From positions 372,001 through 436,000 of the forward strand of contig CAWIOU010000023.1 of assembly GCA_963837805.1 (NCBI GenBank): DNA of 64,000 bases, written 5' to 3'. The position numbers and the translations under genes were made by a program. This DNA comes from Bog-756 sp963837805. Lineage in GTDB: Bacteria > Actinomycetota > Acidimicrobiia > Acidimicrobiales > RAAP-2. Positions 26,972 through 35,875 of the stretch are shown piece after piece (the stretch's first letter is position 1; each line of letters opens with the position of its first letter). The notes under the pieces are model-generated. The model was not told the origin of the DNA. It made no database searches and saw nothing but the letters and a program-made list of their open reading frames with translations.

Positions 26972-27562
26972 GTGAACCGGTCCGGTGCTCCGACCGACGG
27001 CCGGTTGCTGCGAGGGGAGCGCACCCGACTTCAGATCATCGATGCGACCATCGAGCTGATCCATGCCGGCAATCCCCAACCGACGAGTGCGGAGATCGCC
27101 GGTCACGCCGGCATATCGGTGCGCATGATCTTCAACCATTTCGGTGAGCTCGAGGTGCTGTTCCTGCATGCGGTCACTCGTCAGTTCCTGCGCCATCGAT
27201 CGCTCATCGCCATCCTGCCGGCGAACGGCCCGGTGGAGGTGCGTGTCCGGGCCACGTGCCGCCAGCGCCGGCAGTTGTTCGAAGCCATCGCGCCGGTGCT
27301 CAGGATGGGGTACTCGAGATCACTCGGCTCGCCGTTCGCCTACGAGGTGCTCGCCGAGATGCGGTCACTGCTGCGTCGGCAGGTCGCGGTGACGCTCCAC
27401 CCCGAGATCTCGATCCGCGGATCCGCCGGCCCGGTGCTCCTCGAGACACTGGTTCTGGCCGCCGACTGGCAGAGCTGGGAGGCGCTCCGAACGTACGCCG
27501 GGTACTCGGCAGACGCATCCGAGGACCTCATGGCCTCCGCCCTCATCCATCTCCTGGGGTGA
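26972..27562 (+). CDS. TetR/AcrR family transcriptional regulator
   Basis: A protein of about 196 residues. RTRLQIIDATIELIHAGNPQ and TSAEIAGHAGISVRMIFNHFGELEVLF form the standard TetR helix-turn-helix (recognition helix VRMIFNHF). The C-terminal helical domain is for ligand and dimer formation. Start is uncertain: the frame opens at TTG 26921, and GTG 26972 gives a more usual N terminus. It follows the ABM/dehydrogenase/amidohydrolase run in the same direction after 243 bases and is a candidate local regulator. Confidence 0.85.
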   Translation: MNRSGAPTDGRLLRGERTRLQIIDATIELIHAGNPQPTSAEIAGHAGISVRMIFNHFGELEVLFLHAVTRQFLRHRSLIAILPANGPVEVRVRATCRQRRQLFEAIAPVLRMGYSRSLGSPFAYEVLAEMRSLLRRQVAVTLHPEISIRGSAGPVLLETLVLAADWQSWEALRTYAGYSADASEDLMASALIHLLG

Positions 27563-27623
27563 ACCGGCTTGGGATCCGTTTGGCGGGCGGCTCGCACCCG
27601 GCGGCGGCGTCAGCGAGCGCCGG

Positions 27624-28220
27624 TCAGTCCGGCTCCGACCACGGGGTCTCGTTGAACCGGTTGAGTACCGGTCCGTCCGCACCCCAGCCGATCCGGGTCA
27701 TCGACGCCGTGGCCAGGTAGAGGCGCCAGGCACCCTGGTCAGCGAGGCCGAGGGCCCAGCACGTCGCCGCTTTGATCGGCGAGACGTGGCTGACCACCAC
27801 CACCGGCCCCTGGCTGCGGGCCCCTTCGCCCTCGGTGGCGAACAGCTCGTCGCAGGCGGAGCGGACCCGTACCCCGGTTTCGGCCAGCGTCTCACCACCG
27901 GGCGGTCGGAAGTCCGGATCCGACCTCCACCGGGACCACAATTCGGAAGGCACCGACCCGAGGGGGCGTCCGTCGAACTCGCCATAGTCGACCTCGACCC
28001 ATCGATCGTCGATCTCGATGGGGAGGCCGGTGGCCAACGCCTCGGCGGTGGCCCGGGCCCTGGACAGTGGACTCGAGATCAACCGCGTCGCACCGGCCAC
28101 CCAGGGGGCAAGGGCACGGGCCTGGGTCTGACCTCGCTCGGTGAGGGGCGCGTCGATCCGTCCCACCAGCAACCCGTCGGCGTTGCCGGTCGACTCACCG
28201 TGACGGACCAGGATCAGCAC
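27624..28220 (-). CDS. Histidine phosphatase family protein (phosphoglycerate-mutase-like)
   Basis: A 198-residue protein from GTG 28220. The phosphohistidine motif is LILVRHGESTGNADG; the second histidine is in VVVVSHVSPIKAATC, and RLISSPLSRARATAEAL is the usual arginine-containing segment. Length matches the family. It may act on sugar phosphates, adenosylcobalamin precursors or nucleotides. The zinc-ribbon gene lies immediately upstream (stop at 28258), and both are probably cotranscribed, as in many actinobacteria where this phosphatase is fused to or next to RNase H genes. The exact start is not fixed. Confidence 0.85.
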   Translation of the reverse strand: MLILVRHGESTGNADGLLVGRIDAPLTERGQTQARALAPWVAGATRLISSPLSRARATAEALATGLPIEIDDRWVEVDYGEFDGRPLGSVPSELWSRWRSDPDFRPPGGETLAETGVRVRSACDELFATEGEGARSQGPVVVVSHVSPIKAATCWALGLADQGAWRLYLATASMTRIGWGADGPVLNRFNETPWSEPD

Positions 28221-28257
28221 CGGACGTCGGACCCCGTCGGGGTGGTTCGGGTCCGGC

Positions 28258-28974
28258 TCAATGAACCAGGATGCGGTCGCACTGGGGGCAGGTGGCGAAC
28301 TCAGCGGGTGGCAGACGCCGGATACGCTCGGTCTCGACCGAGGACAGGGTGAGGTGGCAGCCGTCACACCGGTCCCCCACCAGCCTGGCCGCACCCACCC
28401 CTCCGAGACGCGCCCGCAGGACGTCGTACCGGGCGGCCAGATCGGCGGGGAGGCCGGCGGCGCTTCCGGCCCGAGCTGCCTCTTCACCGGCGATGGCCAC
28501 GGTGATGTCCTTCTCGGCTTCGGCGATGGCGACCTCGAGCCGGGCCGCTTCAGTGGCCAGCGAGGTGGACTCGGCCTGCTGGGCGGCCAGGGCACTGTCC
28601 AACGGCTCTTCCTCCTCGAGCAATGCGATCTCGTCCTCCTCGAAATGCTCCTGCCGTGAGGCCAGCTGGTGCACCTCCCGGTCCATGGCCTGCAGATCGC
28701 GGGAGGCGGAGACCTCGCCGGTCTGCATCCTCGATTCGATCTCGTGCCGTCGGGTGGCGGCGGCGGCGATCTGTTCCTCGAGCCGGCGCTGTCGCTCGGT
28801 GAGGTCGTCCACCTGCGCGGCGACCTCGGACATGGCCGCGCCCAGCACGGCTTGGCGCTTCCTCACCTCGGCCAGCTGGGAGCGCTCCGGCAGCGAGTCG
28901 ATGCGGTGGCGCAGCTGGTCGATGGTGATGTCGTGGTCCTGGACCACCATCAGGGTGTCGAAGGGTTCGGCCAT
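28258..28974 (-). CDS. Coiled-coil protein with C-terminal C4 zinc ribbon
   Basis: A 238-residue protein: MAEPFDTLMVVQDHDITIDQ, then a long antiparallel coiled coil (LEEQIAAAATRRHEIESRMQ, through LEEEEPLDSALAAQQAE) and a C-terminal zinc ribbon GDRCDGCHLTLSSVE then FATCPQCDRILVH, two CxxC pairs. This is the CT398/zf-RING_7-type family found widely in bacteria near nucleotide-metabolism genes; a role in nucleic-acid or membrane-associated complexes has been proposed for relatives. ATG 28974 begins the conserved sequence. It lies between the histidine phosphatase and Nudix genes on the same strand. Confidence 0.88.
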   Translation of the reverse strand: MAEPFDTLMVVQDHDITIDQLRHRIDSLPERSQLAEVRKRQAVLGAAMSEVAAQVDDLTERQRRLEEQIAAAATRRHEIESRMQTGEVSASRDLQAMDREVHQLASRQEHFEEDEIALLEEEEPLDSALAAQQAESTSLATEAARLEVAIAEAEKDITVAIAGEEAARAGSAAGLPADLAARYDVLRARLGGVGAARLVGDRCDGCHLTLSSVETERIRRLPPAEFATCPQCDRILVH

Positions 28975-28984
28975 CGGTCTCCTC

Positions 28985-29563
28985 TCACTCTCCCTCGTCG
29001 CGGATCGCCCGCCCTCCGGGATCCTCGAGTATCCGGCAGGCCGAACGGAGGGCCCCGACCAGCGCATCGTCAGCGATGGCAGCGGCGTCCTCCCAGGTGA
29101 ACCATGCCACGTCCTGGCTCTCGCCGGGCCCGGGCACCGGTTCCTCGTCCGGCGCCCACACCAGGTAGCGGAGGTCCAGATGGACGTGGTGTTCGGCGGC
29201 CTCGTGCACGTCCACGTGGATCATCATCGGCCCGGACGCCGGATGGGACACCTCCAGGCCCGTCTCCTCGACGCACTCCCGGATCACCGCCTGAGCCGGG
29301 GTCTCACCGGGATCGATATGCCCACCGGGTTGCATCCAGCGAAGAAGGCGCCGGTGCCGGTGGAGAACCACCCCTCGGTCACCGACGACGATGGCCGAGG
29401 CAGTGACATGGGTCGGATCCGCGGTCCGGTCGAAGGGCCGGTCGAGCCGGCTCAACTCGACCAGCATGATGTCCTTGGACAGGGTCTCGCGAGGATCGGC
29501 GGCCCGATGCTCGACCAACTCACGCCGAAGGCGTGCACCGGCGACCGAGGCAACAGCCGTCAA
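28985..29563 (-). CDS. Nudix hydrolase
   Basis: A 192-residue protein with a complete Nudix box G-x5-E-x7-R-E-x2-E-E-x-G: GHIDPGETPAQAVIRECVEE followed by TGLEV (residues about 80-104). The box binds magnesium and the pyrophosphate of nucleoside diphosphate derivatives. The region after it, HHVHLDLRYLVWAPDEE, is typical of the group that handles several nucleotide substrates. The gene ends 11 bases before the zinc-ribbon ATG, so it is the first gene of a three-gene operon with the zinc-ribbon and histidine-phosphatase genes. Confidence 0.92.
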   Translation of the reverse strand: MTAVASVAGARLRRELVEHRAADPRETLSKDIMLVELSRLDRPFDRTADPTHVTASAIVVGDRGVVLHRHRRLLRWMQPGGHIDPGETPAQAVIRECVEETGLEVSHPASGPMMIHVDVHEAAEHHVHLDLRYLVWAPDEEPVPGPGESQDVAWFTWEDAAAIADDALVGALRSACRILEDPGGRAIRDEGE

Positions 29564-29618
29564 GCGAGCCGCCGTCCTTCGACAACTCGGCTCGTGCGGC
29601 CCGTGGACCGGGAGCGGG

Positions 29619-29849
29619 TCAGGCCGACTTGCGACGCTGGCGGTGGATGCGGCGCCGTTCCCGCTCGGTGGTGCCGCCCCAGACCCCTTCGCGCTCTCGA
29701 TTGGCTAGCGCGTGCTCGAGGCAGGACTCTCGAACTGCGCACTGGTCGCAGATCGACTTTGCCTCACCTGCCTCCTCATCGGAGACCGGGTAGAACACAT
29801 CTGGATCGATGCCCCGGCAGGCTGCGTGCTTGCGCCAGGTGGCAATCAT
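29619..29849 (-). CDS. WhiB-family iron-sulfur transcriptional regulator
   Basis: A 76-residue WhiB domain protein. The four cluster cysteines are in HAACRGID (first), SICDQCAVRESCLEH (CxxC and C), followed by the REREGVWGGTTERERR tail, where GVWGG is the signature turn and the basic helix contacts DNA. WhiB proteins bind a 4Fe-4S cluster and partner with the principal sigma factor. They occur in Actinobacteria and their phages, so this gene supports the taxonomic call. It is short, as for WhiB1/2-type single-domain members; exact subgroup not assigned. Confidence 0.95.
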   Translation of the reverse strand: MIATWRKHAACRGIDPDVFYPVSDEEAGEAKSICDQCAVRESCLEHALANREREGVWGGTTERERRRIHRQRRKSA

Positions 29850-30163
29850 GGGAACGTCACTTCCTAATACTTGTTGGGATTACTGGTCGAACCGCACGAC
29901 ATGCTCTCGGTGACCTGGGGAAAGGCGGCCTACCGGCGAAAAACGGGCGGAACAGACAGTATGGCGCACCAAAGGTGGCGATGTCCACATCGACGGACGA
30001 GTTCCTGGGTCGCCGACCGGCGCTTCCGTGACCCGGCCTCCGGGCCGGCCATCGGCCGGCGGAGCCGACTCGGCGCTAGGATCACCCGGCGCCAGCTGCC
30101 TCTCGGCAGCATTCCCCACCTCCCCACCCTCTTGAACCGCCGATCAGGCGAAGGAGCCCGCCC
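29850..30163. other. Divergent intergenic region between whiB-like gene and epimerase
   Basis: About 310 bases with no credible gene. It must hold the promoters for the minus-strand WhiB gene and the plus-strand epimerase gene. AAGGAG just before ATG 30164 is the epimerase ribosome-binding site. The AT-richer patch near 29865-29890 lies where a WhiB promoter would be expected, but I cannot assign -35 and -10 boxes. Confidence 0.35.
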
Positions 30164-31087
30164 ATGCCGCCAGAACCTCTTCGGGACAAGACCATCGTGG
30201 TCACCGGCGTGACCGGACAGGTGGCGGAGCCGGTGGCGGTGGCTCTGGCCAAGGAGAACCGGGTGATCGGGGGAGCCCGGTTCAAGGACGAAGCCGCCCG
30301 GCGGAGGCTCGAGGATGCCGGGGTGACCTGTGTTCCCATCGATCTGCTGTCCGGGGACGTGGCCGGTTTGCCCACCGACGCCGACTACGTGGTCAACTTC
30401 GCCGTCTCGAAAACCAACGACTGGGACCGCGATCTGCAGGCCAATTGCGGCGGCTTGGCCTGGTTGATGGAGCACCACCAGAGCGGGGCGGCGTTCGTCC
30501 ACTGCTCCACTACCGGCGTCTACAAGCCGCTCGGCCACCACGTCTTCAAGGAGGAGGACGAGCTCGGGGACAACCACGGGGTATGGCCGTTCCTGCGCAC
30601 GTACAGCATCTCCAAGATCGCCGCCGAGGCCACGGCCCGGTGGGCGGCGGTCCGCCACGACCTCCCCACCACGGTGGCCCGGCTGTCGGTGCCCTACGGA
30701 GACCGGGGGGGTTGGCCGGCCATCCACCTCGAGATGATGCTGAACGGCGTCGACATCCCCGTCCACGTCGATGCTCCCAGCGTCTACCACCCGCTCCACG
30801 AGGACGACATCATCGCCATGGTCCCGGGCCTGTTGGCGGCCGCCACCACGCCGGCGACCACCGTCAACTGGGGAGGCGACCAGGCCGTCAGCATCGAGGA
30901 ATGGTGCGGATTCCTGGCCGAGGTCACCGGGACGCCGGTGCGCTTCTCCCCTACCCGGGACACCATCGACAGCGTCCAGATCGACCTGACCAGGATGCAC
31001 GAGCTGGTCGGGACGACCACGGTGGATTGGCGGGACGGCATGCGCCGCATGGTCGAGGCCCGTCATCCCGAGCTGCTGGTGAGCTGA
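30164..31087 (+). CDS. NAD(P)-dependent epimerase/dehydratase family protein
   Basis: A 307-residue extended short-chain dehydrogenase. N-terminal cofactor motif IVVTGVTGQVAEPV (GxxGxxx type), the catalytic YxxxK as RTYSISKIAAEA with the upstream serine in VHCSTTGVY, and a C-terminal domain with VYHPLHEDDIIAMVPGLLA. Substrate is probably a nucleotide sugar or a steroid-like or other small molecule; the sequence does not decide. RBS AAGGAG at about 30151. It stands at the left edge of the polysaccharide locus but on its own transcript. Confidence 0.88.
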   Translation: MPPEPLRDKTIVVTGVTGQVAEPVAVALAKENRVIGGARFKDEAARRRLEDAGVTCVPIDLLSGDVAGLPTDADYVVNFAVSKTNDWDRDLQANCGGLAWLMEHHQSGAAFVHCSTTGVYKPLGHHVFKEEDELGDNHGVWPFLRTYSISKIAAEATARWAAVRHDLPTTVARLSVPYGDRGGWPAIHLEMMLNGVDIPVHVDAPSVYHPLHEDDIIAMVPGLLAAATTPATTVNWGGDQAVSIEEWCGFLAEVTGTPVRFSPTRDTIDSVQIDLTRMHELVGTTTVDWRDGMRRMVEARHPELLVS

Positions 31088-31162
31088 CCGCCCGCCGACG
31101 GCCCGACCCGGTCGACCGGACGCCGCAACGGCCGGGGCGCCGACCCACGGGGGCGCCGTCGT

Positions 31163-31534
31163 TCAGGCGGGGGCGCCAGGCATGCAGTAGACGTTGCCGA
31201 CCGACCACGCCTTGCTCATGGCGTCCGGGGTGACCTTCACCTTGGCTCCGCTCTCGAACACCGCGTTCAGTTCGCCTTCGGCCGAGGTCCACAGCCACCG
31301 CATGGTCGACGGGAACAGCGCCACCAGCGGCCCGAGCGCTTCGGTGCGGTGCGGACTGAGGTGGTGGACGCTGCCGTTGACCTCGACGGTGAACGGGATC
31401 CCGATCACCACTTCGGTGGTCCCGAATTGGAGTCGCGACTGTTCGTCGATGCGAATGTAGGTGAGAGCCGGGTCGTCGAGAACGAACTCTTTCCCGCCGT
31501 CGGGCAGCTCTCGAATCTGGAGACCGTCTGCCAC
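31163..31534 (-). CDS. Conserved hypothetical protein
   Basis: A 123-residue protein from GTG 31534: LQIRELPDGGKEFVLDDPAL, then TYIRIDEQSRLQFGTTEVVI and FTVEVNGSVHHLSPHRTEAL. Alternating strands suggest a small beta-rich fold, similar to the DUF6188 family (immunity-type small proteins) in actinobacteria; that comparison is tentative. No signal peptide. It is convergent with the epimerase gene and lies just after the phosphatase gene on the same strand. Confidence 0.55.
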   Translation of the reverse strand: MADGLQIRELPDGGKEFVLDDPALTYIRIDEQSRLQFGTTEVVIGIPFTVEVNGSVHHLSPHRTEALGPLVALFPSTMRWLWTSAEGELNAVFESGAKVKVTPDAMSKAWSVGNVYCMPGAPA

Positions 31535-31596
31535 CGGACCATGATCGCACTTCCCCGGCGACGGTGCACGTTCCGGTCCCGCCGCCTCAGGACCGC

Positions 31597-32205
31597 TCAA
31601 GTCGAGAAGAACTCCGGGCCCCAGGGCCACAGGAGCTCGGTGAGCCGGGCCACCAGCTGTCCGAGCTCGGTGGCCGTGGACCAATAGCGGGCCAGCGTCC
31701 CTCCGTACGGATCGGCGACTTCGTCCGCCGAGGACCGGTGGGCCAGCGACGTGCGGGTCCGCCCTCCGTGGGCGGCATCAATCCAGGCGGGGATCGACTG
31801 GCCCGGGATGCGCGGGCCGAGTGCGTTCCCCCGACGAATCAGCTCCTTCAGCATGAACGCCCTCGGCCAGCACGTCGGGTCGAGGAGGACGGCCTCTTGG
31901 ATGTGGCGCCGGCCCATGCCGATGACCAGGTCCGCATGGGTGACCATGGCCGCGCTCAGCTGCCGACTGCGATGGTCCCGGAGGTCGATCTGGTAGGGGG
32001 CCATCACCTCGAGCACCTCGTCGGGCACCTTGTCCGGCACCTCCCGGGCTTCGGAGAGGAGACCTGCCGAGGAGACCTCCACCGAGTCGGTGAGGCCCCG
32101 GCTCTGGGCGGCGAAGAGGGCGGCGGCCATCGGTGACCGGCAGATATTTGCGGTACAGACGAAGAGGAACTGGACGTGCGGATTGTATCCACAGGACCAG
32201 ACCAC
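31597..32205 (-). CDS. Low-molecular-weight protein tyrosine phosphatase (Wzb-like)
   Basis: A protein of about 202 residues. The P-loop active site is FLFVCTANICRSPMAA (Cys-x5-Arg), and the general acid is the Asp in EVADPYGGT near the C terminus. In polysaccharide loci such phosphatases dephosphorylate the Wzc-type tyrosine kinase, here probably the protein at 43940-45706. The catalytic strand begins only about 12 residues after the chosen GTG 32205; the start is uncertain because the residue before QFLFV is not a start codon. Diverges from the glycosyltransferase at 32361. Confidence 0.88.
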   Translation of the reverse strand: MVWSCGYNPHVQFLFVCTANICRSPMAAALFAAQSRGLTDSVEVSSAGLLSEAREVPDKVPDEVLEVMAPYQIDLRDHRSRQLSAAMVTHADLVIGMGRRHIQEAVLLDPTCWPRAFMLKELIRRGNALGPRIPGQSIPAWIDAAHGGRTRTSLAHRSSADEVADPYGGTLARYWSTATELGQLVARLTELLWPWGPEFFST

Positions 32206-32360
32206 CGGGCCGCGGCCCTCCGCGGTCGCCGTCCGGCACCGAGTCCGCCGGCCGCCACTGCCGACCCGGCATTGTGCCTGCACCGACAGAGACCGTACGC
32301 TCAGGTCCGGAGTGGGCACGGCCGGGGCTCCCCGGGTCGATCGCACGACAGGAGAGACTT

Positions 32361-33506
32361 GTGCCGTCCGAGCAGGACAACGGAGGGATCGCCACCCGTC
32401 GAGGTACGAACGGACTGGGGCGGGTCGCCCTGGTCCACGATTACCTGACCCAACGCGGCGGTGCCGAGCGGGTGGTGCTGGCGCTGGCCGATGCGTTTCC
32501 GGGGGGCCCGGTGCACACCTCCCTCTACGATCCCGACGGAACCTTCCCCGAATTCTCGAAACTCGATGTCCGCACCCTCCCGCTCGACCGGTCTGCCGTC
32601 CTGCGGGCCCATCACCGCCTGGCCCTTCCGTTGCTCGCCCCGGCCTTTTCGAAGCTCAACGTCCAGGCCGACGTGACCGTGTGCTCATCCAGCGGCTGGG
32701 CCCACGGAGCCTCCACCACGGGTCGCAAAGTCGTCTACTGCCACACGCCGGCCCGCTGGCTCTACCAACCCGATCGCTATCTGGCCGGTCAGTCCAAGGT
32801 CTCGGCCGCCGTGTTGTCGCTCATTTCCCCCTCGCTCCGACGGTGGGACCGCCGCGCCGCGGCCTCCGCCAACCGGTATCTGGTCAACTCCCATGCCGTC
32901 CGCCAGCGGGTGTCGGATCTGTACGGCATCGATGCCGAAGTGGTGCCCCCGCCCGTCGACATCGACCCCCAGGCCGATCAGGAGGCCGTCCCCGGCATCG
33001 AGCCCGGGTTCGTCCTCTGCGTGTCGAGGCTGCTCCCGTACAAGAACGTCGAAGCGGTCACCGCCGCCTTCGGGCTGCTCCCGGGCCAGCGACTGGTGGT
33101 CGTAGGGAGCGGACCGCTGGCCGACCAGATCACCTCGACCTCCCCACCGAATGTGACCGTGCTCGGTCGGGTCAGTGACGCCAACCTCCGGTGGCTGTAC
33201 TCGTCGTCGTCAGGACTGGTGGCCGCCTCCTATGAGGACTTCGGTTTGACCCCGGTCGAAGCGGCGTCGTTCGGCAGGCCCACCGCGGCGTTGCGATGGG
33301 GTGGCTTTCTCGACACCACGGTGGACGGGCGCACCGGGGTGTTCTTCGACGAGCCCTCGCCGCGGCTCATCGCCGATGCCGTCGATCGGATGTCCACGAC
33401 GGCATGGGCCAAGGACTCGATCACCGCCCACGCCCTGCAGTTCTCGATGCACCGGTTCGTCAAACGGATGCAGGCCGTGGTGGCCGAGGAGCGCGCTGCG
33501 CTCTGA
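32361..33506 (+). CDS. Glycosyltransferase family 4 protein
   Basis: A 381-residue GT-B-fold glycosyltransferase. N-terminal VALVHDYLTQRGGAERVVLALA is the acceptor-side Rossmann start; VYCHTPARWLYQPDRYL is characteristic of a mannosyl- and rhamnosyltransferase-like subgroup; the C-terminal domain has VLCVSRLLPYKNVEAV and the E-x7-E-type donor motif SYEDFGLTPVEAASFGRP. GTG 32361 is favoured by AGGAGAG at 32350-32356. It would add a sugar to a lipid-linked intermediate on the cytoplasmic side. First plus-strand gene of the locus. Confidence 0.92.
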   Translation: MPSEQDNGGIATRRGTNGLGRVALVHDYLTQRGGAERVVLALADAFPGGPVHTSLYDPDGTFPEFSKLDVRTLPLDRSAVLRAHHRLALPLLAPAFSKLNVQADVTVCSSSGWAHGASTTGRKVVYCHTPARWLYQPDRYLAGQSKVSAAVLSLISPSLRRWDRRAAASANRYLVNSHAVRQRVSDLYGIDAEVVPPPVDIDPQADQEAVPGIEPGFVLCVSRLLPYKNVEAVTAAFGLLPGQRLVVVGSGPLADQITSTSPPNVTVLGRVSDANLRWLYSSSSGLVAASYEDFGLTPVEAASFGRPTAALRWGGFLDTTVDGRTGVFFDEPSPRLIADAVDRMSTTAWAKDSITAHALQFSMHRFVKRMQAVVAEERAAL

Positions 33507-33579
33507 CCGACGGGGATCTCCGCCGACCCGCGTGCCTCATTCCTGTCCCTCTCGCCCCGGCCGGTGCCGGCGGACGGGA

Positions 33580-35118
33580 TCAGGAAGCGCCGCGGCCCCG
33601 GAAGATGGTGCTGGGCGTCTGCCAGAGGATCTGCATGTCCCACCAGAACGACCACGAGGCGACGTACTGGTAGTCGAGCCGGCACAGCTCGAGATGGGAG
33701 AGCTCGTTGCGCCCGGACACCTGCCACAACCCGGTCATCCCGGGTCGGGCCTCGAATCGCTTGCGGGCCCACCCTTCGATCTCCATGGCCTCGGAGACCA
33801 CGAACGGCCTCGGTCCGACCAGCGACATGTCGCCCTTCCACACGTTGATCAACTGGGGAAACTCGTCGAGGCTGGTCCGCCGGAGGAAACGGCCCACCCG
33901 GGTCACCCGGGGATCGTTCTGCACCTTGAACAGCGGCCCGTCCACCTCGTTGAGATGATCGAGCTCGTGGCGCCGGGACTCCGCATCCCGGTACATGGTC
34001 CGGAACTTCATCATCGAGAACGGCTGCTCGTTCCGGCCGGTCCGCACCTGACGGAAGAACACCGGGCCGGCACTGGTGGCCTTGATGATCACGGCGACGG
34101 CGGCAAAGAAGGGGGCGGCCACGAGAAGGATCACCGAGGATGTGGCGATGTCGAAGCTCCGCTTCATGAACCGGGAGCCCAGGCTCAGCGATGCCGGGGC
34201 GATGTCCAGCATGGGGAGACCTGACAGATCCTCCACGTGGGACCGGCTCGTCATCAGCTCGTAGTACCGGGGAACGATCGACACGCCGACCTGTCCCGCC
34301 AAACCCTTCAGCATCTCGGTGGTGCGCTCGGGATGGGTGCGGGAGAAGCACACCACGACTCGGGCCACCGAATACCTCTTGCACAACTCCGGGAGTTCCT
34401 CGAGTTCACCGAGCACGTCGTTGCGGCCCAGTGGGTTGTCATCGACGAACCCGACGAAGTTCACGCTCGAATGGGCGCGGAGATGGCTGGCCACGGTCTG
34501 CGCCAGCTTCCCGGTGCCGACCACGATGACCGGAACCGAGCCCACCGTTCCTCGCCTGAACAATCCGAAGGCCACGACCCGGGCCAGCGGGACGGCGATG
34601 ACGGCCACCACGCACATGGCGGCGACCTTGCCCACAGTCAGGGCGGCGAGATCTGAGTTCTTCCTGGTGGAATAGGCCAAGATGGCGTAGAGGAAGCCGC
34701 TGATCATCAGGGCGTGGAGGATGTTGCGGAGGTCCGAGAACACGCTCATCGAAATACGACGTGTCACACCCCGGTAGAGGCCGTAGAGAGCGAACACCCC
34801 GATGAACAGCGGGATCACCGCCAGATCGATCAGGTAGATCCTGCCGCTACGACTCGCCGCGCTGGCCGGATTGCTGGAGACGGCCGAGACCAGGAGCGGT
34901 CCGATGCAGGCGGCGACGGTCAAGCCGACGACATCGGCCAACAACAGACGCCGGAGCCCGTGCCGACGGACCTTGGTCAGAGCGACGGCCCGATCGCTGA
35001 CACCACTGCGATGGGGGCGCTCGATTACGTCAGAGCGCAACGGCTCCTCGAGAAGGCGTTGAATTTCAGAATCCAGTATGGCCATCCCAGCAGGCCTGCC
35101 CTTTCCTGCGCTGGTCAT
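33580..35118 (-). CDS. Polyprenyl glycosylphosphotransferase (exopolysaccharide initiation)
   Basis: A 512-residue membrane enzyme that transfers a sugar phosphate from a nucleotide sugar to undecaprenyl phosphate, starting the repeat unit. N-terminal part has four or five membrane segments (from LLLADVVGLTVAACIGPLLV on), then a Rossmann-like VIVVGTGKLAQTVASHL domain. The C-terminal bac_transf domain starts FMKRSFDIATSSVILLVAAP and has GPVFFRQVRTGRN, LDEFPQLINVWKGDMSLVGP and RPGMTGLWQVSGRN. ATG 35118 follows GAGGGG; ATG 35085 is an alternative. Family length normal. Confidence 0.94.
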   Translation of the reverse strand: MTSAGKGRPAGMAILDSEIQRLLEEPLRSDVIERPHRSGVSDRAVALTKVRRHGLRRLLLADVVGLTVAACIGPLLVSAVSSNPASAASRSGRIYLIDLAVIPLFIGVFALYGLYRGVTRRISMSVFSDLRNILHALMISGFLYAILAYSTRKNSDLAALTVGKVAAMCVVAVIAVPLARVVAFGLFRRGTVGSVPVIVVGTGKLAQTVASHLRAHSSVNFVGFVDDNPLGRNDVLGELEELPELCKRYSVARVVVCFSRTHPERTTEMLKGLAGQVGVSIVPRYYELMTSRSHVEDLSGLPMLDIAPASLSLGSRFMKRSFDIATSSVILLVAAPFFAAVAVIIKATSAGPVFFRQVRTGRNEQPFSMMKFRTMYRDAESRRHELDHLNEVDGPLFKVQNDPRVTRVGRFLRRTSLDEFPQLINVWKGDMSLVGPRPFVVSEAMEIEGWARKRFEARPGMTGLWQVSGRNELSHLELCRLDYQYVASWSFWWDMQILWQTPSTIFRGRGAS

Positions 35119-35629
35119 CCACTGCCCCTCGTCCGAAACGTTCGAGAGCTCAGCCACCACAACTACGTCCGCCGAGGAAGCCCATGGTAATACCGAGACA
35201 ACGTCCTCCACAACAGCCAATTCTGCTGGTGGCGGAGACCGATGGCCGGGCCAGTCTCCGGCCGCTGCTGTGCTGTCGGAGGCTCGCCACCATCGATTGG
35301 GAATGGTACCTCCAAATCCCCTTGAAGCCGGGATGGTTCTGACGGTCTCGTCCGCCCCCCTCGGGAACGGCACCGGTGGTCCGAACGCGGGTGGCCGAGC
35401 CGACCGTCGGAGGGCGGTGAGAGGGGTCGGTTCGGACAAGGCTCATACCCCCCTATCGGCCGGACGGGGGGCGGTCTGAAGGTCCGTCTGTTCTGCCTGG
35501 AGCAGCGAGCACTCCCCCGCTCCCGACAGAATTGGCCGGGATCACCCGGTCGCCGGGCCTCGGACCGGCCGGGAAGCCGGCGGGGTCGATGGGGATGGGT
35601 GGAGTCGGCGGGGCGGGGGCGGCGCCGGA
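35119..35629. other. Gap between phosphotransferase and ACP genes
   Basis: About 510 bases without an accepted gene. A 52-codon plus-strand frame at about 35184-35342 (MVIPRQRPPQQPILLVAETD, later TIDWEWYLQIPLKPGWF) is possible but has no clear ribosome-binding site. The region probably holds the promoter and leader for the minus-strand phosphotransferase gene. I recognise no riboswitch or terminator. Confidence 0.3.
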
Positions 35630-35875
35630 TCAGCCGCCGGTCACCTGGAGGACGCCGGCCCGGATGGCGGCAATCGACTCGAACGTCGATTTTTTCAACA
35701 TGTTCTCGGGGAACTCGAAATCGAACGCCTCCTCGAGGGCCAGCATCACATTGACACTGGCGTGCGAGGTCATGCCCGCATCGAAGAGATCGGCGTGCTC
35801 GTCGATCGAGCCCGGGTCGGTCCCCAGCCGGCCATGTTCGGCCAGCACGAGTCGAATAGTTTCGTCCATTGTCAC
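35630..35875 (-). CDS. Acyl carrier protein
   Basis: An 81-residue acyl carrier protein. The carrier motif is DLFDAGMTSHASVNVMLALE, in which Ser37 (TSHAS) is the expected 4-prime-phosphopantetheine site; the GMTS form, instead of DSL, occurs in dedicated ACPs of specialised pathways. EFPENMLKKSTFESIAAI is the last helix pair. Its start overlaps the stop of the holo-ACP synthase gene (ATGA-type overlap), so the two are translated as a unit. ACP would carry an acyl chain inside this polysaccharide locus. Which enzyme loads it is not visible. Confidence 0.9.
   Translation of the reverse strand: MTMDETIRLVLAEHGRLGTDPGSIDEHADLFDAGMTSHASVNVMLALEEAFDFEFPENMLKKSTFESIAAIRAGVLQVTGG

Noticed and set aside
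25766..27196. Minus-strand frame of 476 codons opposite the amidohydrolase and TetR genes
   Set aside because: No family features; the plus strand carries intact metal-binding and helix-turn-helix motifs.
32030..33178. Plus-strand Arg/Pro-rich frame over the phosphatase and glycosyltransferase
   Set aside because: It is out of phase with both recognised proteins and shows no domain.
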